Origin: TMED27 sp037969235
Lineage (GTDB): Bacteria; Pseudomonadota; Alphaproteobacteria; Micavibrionales; Micavibrionaceae
Length of the DNA: 32,467 nt
NCBI GenBank assembly: GCA_037969235.1
Contig: JBBKXA010000146.1
Span: forward strand, 1-32,467
Direction: 5' to 3'
The notes beneath the pieces were generated by a model. That model was given only the letters and a program-made list of their open reading frames with translations. It made no database searches and was not told where the DNA came from. Position 1 is the stretch's first letter. Each line of letters opens with the position of its first letter. The translations under genes were made by a program, and so were the position numbers. Below, one piece after another: positions 17,605 to 25,700 of the stretch.

Positions 17605-18499
17605 AATGCCGACCTTTTTCTTTGTTGCCAGATTGCGCCGCGATAATCGCTCGCGCTTTATCCGCTTCCGCGACCAATACGTCCAAATCAGGTATATCAT
17701 TATCCCATTCGATCAATGTTGGAACAACGCCGATCTTGGCAATAGCGTGTGCATATAAATCCCAAACATCACCCTTGATGGGGCGCGAATGTGTATCAAC
17801 CAAAATTGTATGATCACCCGCATATTGTTCAACATGCCCCGCAAGATGCATTTCCCCGACATAGCGCGACTCGATCGTGTCAATATAGCGCCACGCATCA
17901 AATCCGTGATTATGCGCCTGTACATAAATATTATTGAGATCAAGCAGAATTCCGCAGCCCGTCATCGCCGCAAGACGATTCATAAACACATCTTCATGCA
18001 TATCGTTGCCCTTAAACGCCAGATATGTCGAAGGGTTTTCGACCAAAATCGCCCGCCCAAAATAATTTTGCGTTCGCTCCACATTACGCGCCAGCTTATC
18101 AAGTGATTCTTGCGTATAGGGCAGGGGCAAAAGATCATTCAGATGCGCATTCCCGCTTACGCTCCACGACGCATGGTCGGAGACATTAAACGGCTTGTAA
18201 ATATCAATAAGCTCCTTGAATTGCGCAAGATGCGCTTCGCTCACAGCCTGATCTGAACCCAAAGACAGCCCTACAGCATGCAGGCTTAGTTCATATTTAT
18301 TACGCGCTTTGGATAAAAAATGGCGCGGCGCTCCGCCGCCAAAATAATTCTCTGGATGCACTTCTATCCATCCAATATTGAGATCGCTGTCTAACACATC
18401 TTGATAATGCGGATAACGAAGCCCAATCCCCACCGGATCAATCAGCAGATCATCTGGTGGGGCAAAGGAATACGCAGGCTTTACAGCTAAATCATTCAT
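17591..18499 (-). CDS. bufB: DUF692 (MNIO) multinuclear iron oxidative enzyme (BufB-like)
   Basis: A 302-residue TIM-barrel enzyme of the DUF692/MNIO family, related to MbnB of methanobactin synthesis. Such enzymes use two or three iron ions to modify Cys residues in ribosomal peptides; bufferin members are reported to convert Cys to thiooxazole. Likely iron ligands are visible: EVHPENYFGG near 47, SLHAVGLSLGS near 73, NVSDHASW near 105, VENPSTY near 153, ILLDLNNIYV near 184, EMHLAGH near 216, VDTHSRP near 233 and IEWD near 263. It sits 28 bases after the precursor gene and overlaps the DUF2063 gene, as expected for a bufABC operon. Confidence 0.93.
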   Translation of the reverse strand: MNDLAVKPAYSFAPPDDLLIDPVGIGLRYPHYQDVLDSDLNIGWIEVHPENYFGGGAPRHFLSKARNKYELSLHAVGLSLGSDQAVSEAHLAQFKELIDIYKPFNVSDHASWSVSGNAHLNDLLPLPYTQESLDKLARNVERTQNYFGRAILVENPSTYLAFKGNDMHEDVFMNRLAAMTGCGILLDLNNIYVQAHNHGFDAWRYIDTIESRYVGEMHLAGHVEQYAGDHTILVDTHSRPIKGDVWDLYAHAIAKIGVVPTLIEWDNDIPDLDVLVAEADKARAIIAAQSGNKEKGRHYAAE

Positions 18500-18527
18500 A
18501 GCGATAATCCTGCTTGAGGCTTAGTGA

Positions 18528-18893
18528 TTAATGCGCTGTTACCGCATCGTGCTCAGCGTCAATATGCGCATCGACTTCAGCTTCGGCATCAACAGCTGCT
18601 TCTGTATCTGCAGCCGCTTCAGCATCAACTTCAGTCGATGTTGTAGAACCACCAACAATCTTGTCGCAAGTGCCTTTTGGCAATGCAACCCACTCATCGC
18701 TAGCACCGTCAACCGCCGCATGACCTGCACATGAATGTGATTTAGAAGCATTACCGCAATCATTATGACCGGCTTTTACAACGCCATAGCATTTTTCTTG
18801 CGTGTCATCCATCGCATTAGCAGCGCCGATACCACCAGCCATAGTCAAAGCAACAGCAGAAGCCAAAAGTGTATTTAAAGTTTTCTTATTCAT
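18528..18893 (-). CDS. bufA: Bufferin-type precursor peptide (DUF2282) with acidic His-containing tail
   Basis: A 121-residue secreted protein. A signal peptide ends at GAANA near residue 27. The core has four cysteines in the DUF2282 pattern: KCYGVVKAGHNDC, SHSCAG and PKGTCDKIVGG. In bufferins these Cys are the sites of modification by the DUF692 enzyme and of copper binding in the periplasm. Beyond the core, residues about 85-121 form a tail made almost only of Ala, Asp, Glu, Val and Thr with several His, which I do not expect in the family. The ATG at 18891-18893 has a strong AGGAGA ribosome-binding site. An ECF-like promoter lies 65-90 bases upstream. Confidence 0.9.
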   Translation of the reverse strand: MNKKTLNTLLASAVALTMAGGIGAANAMDDTQEKCYGVVKAGHNDCGNASKSHSCAGHAAVDGASDEWVALPKGTCDKIVGGSTTSTEVDAEAAADTEAAVDAEAEVDAHIDAEHDAVTAH

Positions 18894-18959
18894 AGTATGT
18901 ATCTCCTAAATACGAGTGTTAAATATGCATGCGTATTTTCTATATCGCATGGTGATTAC

Positions 18960-18985
18960 TTCGAACGCAGTGAGTAAAACGTTAC
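18960..18985 (-). promoter_or_regulatory. ECF sigma-factor-like promoter of the buf operon
   Basis: On the minus strand GTAACG (complement of 18980-18985) is followed, after exactly 16 bases, by CGAA (complement of 18960-18963). This resembles the GTAAC / CGAA promoter described for Caulobacter sigma-F, which controls DUF2282-DUF692 operons in response to metal stress. That comparison is from memory. Transcription would begin about 60 bases before the bufA start codon. No sigma factor or anti-sigma gene lies in the window. Confidence 0.6.
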
Positions 18986-19055
18986 ACCTATTAATAAAAA
19001 AATCCAGTGTATATACAAATATAGAAGCTTTTTATCCCAATGATGAGTTTTTGTA

Positions 19056-19084
19056 TTGACATATATGTGAAACTTCCTTAATCT
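19056..19084 (+). promoter_or_regulatory. Candidate promoter of the HELMH protein gene
   Basis: A perfect TTGACA (19056-19061) is followed after 17 bases by TAATCT (19079-19084). The -35 is consensus and the -10 is weak. It is followed by AAAAGGAATT before the ATG at 19103, a good ribosome-binding site. It diverges from the buf operon promoter about 70 bases away. Confidence 0.5.
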
Positions 19085-19102
19085 TCTGTAAAAGGAATTA
19101 AT

Positions 19103-20302
19103 ATGGTTCAAATAGCCCCTAAAAAAGGTAAGCTTCAGAAAGCTTTTCCCTTTCTAAAATCACAAGAGTTGGGCGCAGATGATGGTTATTTATATATACA
19201 TCTCCCTAAGCAAATGGCTGAGGAAACTTTGATCTTGCATTATTTATTTGAGGATATAAAAAAATATGCGCCTCCACTATCACAGCGCGTTTTTGAAGCA
19301 GCTAAAGAGTGCCAGGTAAAATTTAAAGTAAAGGCACTCGAAGGTGCACTAGGCACATATTATGGCCATATTGTTCAAACAGATGAATCAAATACGTACT
19401 ACATAAACATTGCTAAGATTATACCACATGAATTAATGCATTGGGTGCAGGTAACAAATGGATATTTAGACGATATTGATGATAATGCCGATTATCGAAG
19501 CTATCTCCTATCATATTTGGCAAAAGAAGCGGGCGCTCAAGCTTTTGCTATTTATACATGTTGTGGGATGGCGCTCAATGGCTATCCAAGCGCTTTGAAT
19601 TACATGCGCCGTAAGGATGATAATGGTAACTACAAGGACCCCTACGCACATCTTTACAATGACTTTGTTAACGCATTCAATGCATCTATAGATGATGGCG
19701 TTAATACTGATGCGTCTATGTTATATGCTACAGAAGCTGTATTTAATAAAATTTTGAGAGATAGAAATTTCATATCAGTTTACGGAAAAATGGCACTTGA
19801 GCAATATTTACACGCATCGCTGCGCAAAAGAACGACAAGAATAGATAACAAGCCTTTTTATGATTACAGCCCAGAAAAGGCAAAGCAGCAAACAAGAGTT
19901 GCACAAGGAGAATATTTAATAAATGAAGCCGATTTACCAATCATTGATCTTAATTATTTCAAACAAGTAGGACTTGAGGATTTATACCATGCATTTGAAG
20001 CCGTGGAAGCAATCCGTATTTTGCAAAACACAGCAGTAAACACACCGCAAATTATTGCCTTGGCACCAGACCAAAACACACAAGCGCTTGTTGACCGCCT
20101 GCAGCATGAAGGAAATCCATTTTTATCAATGCCTATGGCGGAAATATATAATGATTATTACAGACAAGATGTCGAACAAGACATCAAAAAAGATATAGAA
20201 GGTAATGTCTTACCTATAAAAACTTTGGATTTTCTTGACTATCTTAGGCAGGCTGCAAATATAAATAACTCAGTCCCAGCTCAGGCAGGATTGGATTTTT
20301 AA
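19103..20302 (+). CDS. Putative zinc metallopeptidase (HEXXH protein, DUF6782-like)
   Basis: A 399-residue protein without signal peptide or membrane segment. At about residues 108-113 it has IPHELMHW, an HEXXH zinc-binding motif in a hydrophobic context, and near 142 LAKEAGAQAFAIY, where the first Glu could be the third ligand of a gluzincin. This HEXXH plus EA..A pattern resembles the DUF6782 putative metallopeptidases of alphaproteobacteria; I am not certain of the family. The C-terminal 200 residues match nothing I know. The coding DNA is clearly AT-richer than ribF next to it (one 60-base line has 20 G+C against 28). It stands alone between buf and ribF with its own promoter. Confidence 0.6.
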   Translation: MVQIAPKKGKLQKAFPFLKSQELGADDGYLYIHLPKQMAEETLILHYLFEDIKKYAPPLSQRVFEAAKECQVKFKVKALEGALGTYYGHIVQTDESNTYYINIAKIIPHELMHWVQVTNGYLDDIDDNADYRSYLLSYLAKEAGAQAFAIYTCCGMALNGYPSALNYMRRKDDNGNYKDPYAHLYNDFVNAFNASIDDGVNTDASMLYATEAVFNKILRDRNFISVYGKMALEQYLHASLRKRTTRIDNKPFYDYSPEKAKQQTRVAQGEYLINEADLPIIDLNYFKQVGLEDLYHAFEAVEAIRILQNTAVNTPQIIALAPDQNTQALVDRLQHEGNPFLSMPMAEIYNDYYRQDVEQDIKKDIEGNVLPIKTLDFLDYLRQAANINNSVPAQAGLDF

Positions 20303-20346
20303 TTTTACACTAGCCTTAAACTTGAGGCACGCTTATATTTAGCATC

Positions 20347-21264
20347 ATGAATATCTACCAATCCACCGCTGAAATTCCATCCGCCGCGCATGGCGCGGTC
20401 ATTGCGATTGGCAATTTTGACGGCGTGCATACAGGTCATCAAGCGTTACTATCAAGCGCTAAAGATTTAGCCGCAAAGCAAGGTAGGCCCTTTGGCGTTC
20501 TCACGTTTGAGCCGCATCCCCGCCGCCTGTTTCGCCCCGATGAGCCACCCAGCCGTATCACACCACCATTAGTCAAGCACTGGCGTCTTCGAGAATTTGG
20601 CGTGAATGCATTATTTTCATTGCCCTTTGATTGGGATTTCGCATCCCAAAGCGCAGCAGAATTCATCAACGATATCCTCAAAAACGCAACAGGCGCGAGC
20701 CATATCGTCGTCGGCGAAGATTTTTGTTTCGGACAGCTCCGCAAAGGCACGCCCGCAGACATCAAGGCTTCGGGCATTGCCACAACTATCGTTGAAAAAA
20801 TCACAGACGCTCAGTCTAAAATGCTGTCCTCCAGCAATATCCGTCAAGCCTTGCGCGGCGGAGATATCACCGCTGCCAACGCCATGCTCGGATGGGATTG
20901 GGAAATTCGCGGAGAAATCGTCAAAGGCGACCAACGCGGCAGGGAATTAGGCTATCCCACCGCAAACGTTAAGCTCGGTGATACTATCCATCCATCGTAT
21001 GGCATTTACGCCACGCGTGTGCAAATCGAAGGGGAGTCGCAATGGCGCGCTGGCGCCACCAATATCGGCATCCGTCCCATGTTCGAAGTGCCCGTCGCCC
21101 AAGTCGAGACATTCATCTTTGATTTTGACCGCGATATTTACAACAAAATACTGCGTATCCAGCCAATAAAACGTCTGCGCGGTGAGGCAAAATTTGAAAG
21201 CCTCAACGACCTCATTACCCAAATGGCCAAAGATTGCGAACAGGCGCGTGAGATTTTGGCGTAA
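20347..21264 (+). CDS. ribF: Bifunctional riboflavin kinase / FAD synthetase
   Basis: A 305-residue RibF that makes FMN and then FAD. The N-terminal FAD synthetase domain has IGNFDGVHTGHQALL (residues 21-35), FEPHPRRLF near 57 and VGEDFCFGQLRKG near 120. The C-terminal kinase domain has the GRELGYPTANV motif near 198, followed by 'YGIYATRV' and 'NIGIRPMF', ending in 'LRGEAKFESLNDLITQM'. It shares one base with the next gene (TAATG), so the two are coupled. ribF commonly precedes ileS; here an AEC transporter and a small reversed gene intervene. No FMN riboswitch is seen in the 44-base gap before it. Confidence 0.96.
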   Translation: MNIYQSTAEIPSAAHGAVIAIGNFDGVHTGHQALLSSAKDLAAKQGRPFGVLTFEPHPRRLFRPDEPPSRITPPLVKHWRLREFGVNALFSLPFDWDFASQSAAEFINDILKNATGASHIVVGEDFCFGQLRKGTPADIKASGIATTIVEKITDAQSKMLSSSNIRQALRGGDITAANAMLGWDWEIRGEIVKGDQRGRELGYPTANVKLGDTIHPSYGIYATRVQIEGESQWRAGATNIGIRPMFEVPVAQVETFIFDFDRDIYNKILRIQPIKRLRGEAKFESLNDLITQMAKDCEQAREILA

Positions 21265-22187
21265 TGGGTATGTTCATCACGCTATTTTCAACACTCGTCC
21301 CGCTTTATATTCTGATCGCTTTAGGCTGGGTTGCTGGGCGCTATTTCGAAGTGGAGCGCCAAACGCTGGGGGCATTGGCGATTTATGTGATTATGCCTGT
21401 TGTGGTCTTCGGCTTTATCACCAAGCTGGAATTTGAGCCCGCCTATGCGGTGCTGCCCATCGTGATATATTGTGTGATGAGCGCCCTCAGCTTTTTTTGG
21501 CTGTGGGTCGGTCAGCGCGTATTCAAAAGCAAACGCGCCAATTTATTGGCGATGACCGCCGTATCGGGCAATACGGGATATATGGGTCTGCCGATTGTGC
21601 TGGCGTTGTTTGATACAAATTGGGTGGCGGTTTATATTTTCATGATGCTCGCTGGTATATTTCACGAGGCAACCACCATGTATTACATCGCCTCGCGTTC
21701 ACAATTTACCGTCGGCGAGAGCCTGCGCAAACTCGCAAAATTCCCCGCGCTTTATGCCGTAGCATTGGCTTTAATCGTTAATACACTCGGCTGGGACATG
21801 ACCATTGAAATGGATAAATACTGGACGTATTTTAAAGGCGCTTATGTGGTGATCGGTATGATGATCATCGGCGCTGCATTATCGCATGTGCAACGCCTTA
21901 CAATAGCGCCGCGTTTCCTCGCACTGACATTTTTAGGAAAATTCGCGCTTTGGCCGCTTTGCGCTTATGGATTAATTTTGATTGATGAAAACATCACCCA
22001 CATGTTTGAGCCGCAAATACACAAGCTTTTGTTGGTGTTATCCATTGTGCCCCCCGCCGCGAACATCGCTGCCTTTGCCGTTAAGCTCGATCTAGACCCC
22101 GAACAAGCCGCCACCACAATTCTGCTCGGCACTATCTTCGCTCTGCTTTATATCCCCGCGATGTTGATGCTGTTTGGGGTTTATTGA
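21264..22187 (+). CDS. AEC-family (auxin efflux carrier-like) transporter
   Basis: A 307-residue protein with about ten membrane segments, arranged as two halves of five with the polar segment near 130-170 between them. The SGNTGYMGLPI motif (near 103) is typical of the Mem_trans/AEC family, whose bacterial members move malate, malonate and other organic acids; the substrate here is unknown. The ATG shares its A with the ribF stop (TAATG). The last 7 bases overlap the convergent small secreted-protein gene. Confidence 0.88.
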   Translation: MGMFITLFSTLVPLYILIALGWVAGRYFEVERQTLGALAIYVIMPVVVFGFITKLEFEPAYAVLPIVIYCVMSALSFFWLWVGQRVFKSKRANLLAMTAVSGNTGYMGLPIVLALFDTNWVAVYIFMMLAGIFHEATTMYYIASRSQFTVGESLRKLAKFPALYAVALALIVNTLGWDMTIEMDKYWTYFKGAYVVIGMMIIGAALSHVQRLTIAPRFLALTFLGKFALWPLCAYGLILIDENITHMFEPQIHKLLLVLSIVPPAANIAAFAVKLDLDPEQAATTILLGTIFALLYIPAMLMLFGVY

Positions 22188-22597
22188 GGAGGAAGCAAGC
22201 TTTGTAAGCTGTCTATAAATTGTGAAAGATTCCGATCTGATGCAATTTCTATTTCAGCTTCCAGGATATCGTTATCATAGTGTTCTTTATATTCATCAGA
22301 GCCAATCGAAAACCCTGTTTGAGCAATAACGCATTCATTAATATTCTCCATGCTTGCCAGTAATGCATCTTCTATTGCAAGATTGATTTGAAAATTAAGA
22401 TCCTGTAGAGGGGTGGACTTCACTTCATCGAAAATACGCGCCAGGCTTGTAGTGTTTGCCTCCTCAAAGCAAGCAATAGTATTTGCCGTATTTGTTGTTC
22501 TCTCGCCTGCGCTTAGCGCCTCAGCTTGAGCGACCATCGAGCCTGTTAAAGCATGAATTGCAAAAAAGCCAGCCAGTAATGATTTTACAGTCTTCAT
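22181..22597 (-). CDS. Small secreted protein of unknown function
   Basis: A 138-residue protein with a signal peptide (residues 1 to about 27, ending VAQAEA). The mature part is acidic and mostly helical with two cysteines (near 43 and 89) that may form a disulfide. I recognise no family. A good ribosome-binding site (AGGGAG) precedes the ATG. A possible promoter, TTGATA (complement of 22656-22661) with 18 bases to TATCAC (complement of 22632-22637), lies upstream. The DNA is AT-richer than flanking genes. It separates the ribF pair from ileS and reads against both. Confidence 0.62.
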   Translation of the reverse strand: MKTVKSLLAGFFAIHALTGSMVAQAEALSAGERTTNTANTIACFEEANTTSLARIFDEVKSTPLQDLNFQINLAIEDALLASMENINECVIAQTGFSIGSDEYKEHYDNDILEAEIEIASDRNLSQFIDSLQSLLPPQ

Positions 22598-22705
22598 AAA
22601 AAACTCCCTTTATATTTTTCTTATTTCTTAAGTGATAGCATGAGCCGTGTATCTTTATCAATACATATGAGAATAGAGAATTATTTTCCCGTCTTGATTT
22701 ATCCC

Positions 22706-22731
22706 GCCAACCCCGCCATAGTGCGAGAATG
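22706..22731 (+). promoter_or_regulatory. Start region of ileS, no ribosome-binding site; candidate promoter at 22694-22722
   Basis: TTGATT at 22694-22699 is followed after 17 bases by CATAGT at 22717-22722. If used, transcription would begin near the ileS ATG at 22729, giving a leaderless message. This agrees with the lack of any Shine-Dalgarno sequence before the ATG. The same -10 (CATAGT) appears in the candidate rnpB promoter. The evidence is pattern only. Confidence 0.35.
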
Positions 22732-25700
22732 AGCGAGAAAAAAGACCAATATAAAGACACCGTTTTCCTCCCCAAAACGGAGTTCCCCATGCGCGGTGGC
22801 CTGCCGCAAAAAGAGCCGGAAATTCTGGCACGTTGGGAGGAGATGGATTTATACGCCAAGCAACGCGAGGCCGCCGCGAACAAGGAAAAATGGATACTCC
22901 ATGACGGCCCCCCTTATGCCAATGGTGACATTCATATGGGGCACGCCCTTAATAAAATTCTTAAAGACGTTGTGGTTAAATCCTATGCAATGCTTGGCTA
23001 TAACACGCCATATGTGCCGGGTTGGGATTGTCACGGCTTGCCGATTGAATGGAAGATTGAAGAAAAATACCGCAAAGACGGCAAGGACAAAGACGATGTC
23101 GATATCCTCGATTTCCGCGCCGAATGCCGCAATTTCGCCCAAGGCTGGATTGACACACAAAGCAAGCAATTCCAACGTTTAGGCGTTGGCGGAGATTGGG
23201 AAAATCCCTACCTCACCATGAAAAACCGCGCCGAAAGCTTGATCGTACGTGAAATTCACAAATTCGCCCAAAACGGTGGCCTCTACCAAGGCGCGAAGCC
23301 TGTGATGTGGTCAGTGGTGGAAAAAACCGCGCTGGCCGAAGCCGAGGTCGAATATAAAGAACATAAATCCATCACGATTTGGATCAGGTTTCCAATCGTT
23401 AAGCTACCTGAAAGTTTAAAAGATTATCAAATTGAAGATTTAAAAGATGCAGATGTAGTTATTTGGACAACAACGCCGTGGACTATGCCTTCAAATCGTG
23501 CGATTGGATTTGGTAAAGACATTGACTACAATGTTTGTACAGTAACAAGCATTGAGGAGGGCAGTTTAGCAAAGGTTGGTGACAAATTTATTTGTGCCAC
23601 CTCAAGGATGGCAGATATTAGAAAGCATGCAAAGATTAACGGCATTCATGCCAGTACACCCATTAAAGGTTCCGACCTTGAAGGTACAATCTGTGCGCAT
23701 CCACTCAAACAACAACACCGTCATCCTGAAACGTCGCAAGACGTTGAGGGATATCATACGGACGAAAAAGATCCTTCAGCGCAAGCGCTTAAAGATGACA
23801 CTCTAATATATGATTTTGATGTGCCAATGCTAGAAGGCGATTTTGTCACCGATGAAGCGGGAACAGGATTCGTGCATATCGCGCCGAGCCACGGGGAGGA
23901 TGACTTTTTCCTCTTCCTCAAACATTTCGGCGCGGGCGATATTCCCGACAACGTCACCGATGACGGAAAATTCCGCGATCATGTGCCGCTGTTTGCGGGG
24001 CTGGAAGTTTATACCCAAGAGGGCAAGCTTGGCGATGGGAATTTTGCTGTGCTCAAAGCCATGGCCGAAGCAGGAAAACTCCTCGCCAAAGGCTCGCTCC
24101 GCCATGAATATCCGCATAGCTGGCGCTCTAAAGCCCCCATTATTTTCCGCACCACGCCGCAATGGTTTATTTCGATGGATAAGCCACTAGACTCATTAAG
24201 AAATATAGAAATTAGTTCTGATATTCGAACACACGAAGATTATAAAAACGCTGCAAGTATGGTAAAGGGTGCAAATGAAGACGTAACCCGTTTGTCTAAT
24301 GAAATTACTAATAATAAAGATGTCGATCCAATGTTTGAAGGTCTTACAGAGTCAGGCTTGACAGAGCATCTTGTGGATTTTTCTTCTGATAGTAGCCTTA
24401 GAGCCCATGCATTGTACGCTATCTCAAAAACCCGTTGGGTGCCTCCCAAAGGCGAAGCGCGTATTCGCTCCATGGTGGCTAATCGTCCTGATTGGTGTAT
24501 ATCGCGCCAACGTGCTTGGGGTGTGCCGATTGCGCTGTTTGTGCATAAGGAAACGGATGAGATTCTCAATGATGACGCGGTCTATGAGCGTATCGCCGAA
24601 ATTTTCGAAACCGAAAGTTCAGACGCATGGTGGTCACGCGATGCTAAGGATTTCCTCGGCGCGGATTATAACGCCGATGATTACAATCAAATTTTCGACA
24701 TCGTTGATGTGTGGTTTGAAAGCGGCTCTACACATGCGTTTGTCGTTGAAGACCGCGAGGATTTAGGCCAAAGCCCCGCCGATCTCTACCTCGAAGGGTC
24801 TGACCAACATCGCGGGTGGTTTCATTCCTCCTTGTTGGAGAGTGTGGGAACACGTGGACGCGCGCCCTATAAAGCCGTTTTGACACATGGTTTCGTGCTT
24901 GATGATAAGGGCTATAAAATGTCCAAATCACTGGGCAATGTTATTGATCCGCTCAAGATGATGGATCAATATGGCGCGGATATTTTGCGCCTGTGGGCGT
25001 TGACGTGTGATTATTCCGAAGATGTCCGCATCGGTAAGGATAGCCTTAAAAACACGGGCGATCTCTATCGCCGTATTCGCAATACACTGCGCTTTTTGCT
25101 CGGCGCGTTGGATGGCTTTACCAAAGATGAGATGGTCGAAGATTTCTTCGAAGACCCGACCCAAGCGCCAGAATTAGAGCAATTAGTGTTGCATCAACTC
25201 TATGAGATGGATAAGAAAGTTCGCGGTTATATCGCCGATTATGATTTCATGAAACTCACCAAGGCGTTGCATGATTTTTGTAATGAGGAGTTAAGCTCAT
25301 TCTACTTCGATATCCGCAAAGACCGCTTGTATTGCGATGATCCCAATGATCCAAAACGCAAAATGACGCGCTCGGTCATGGCGATGATATACAACGCGCT
25401 GACGTCATGGCTCGCGCCAATTTTGGTGTTTACAGCCGAAGAAGCATGGAGCCACCGCCCCGAAGGCATTTTCGACGATGTCGAAAGCGTGCATTTACGC
25501 GAATTCGTAAGCGCACCGGAGAGCTGGAAAAATGATGCGCTGGCGGAAAAATGGAGGTATGTAAAATTAGTCCGAGATGAAGTGCTTGGTTCTATAGAGC
25601 CTCTCAGAGCTAAAAAAGAAATAGGCTCATCTTTGGAAGCTAAAGCGATAATTAATGTTACTGGTGGGTTGCTTGATGCAATTAGGGATATTGATATGGC

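Noticed and set aside
20303..20346. FMN riboswitch before ribF
   Set aside because: The gap is 44 bases and lacks the conserved RFN elements.
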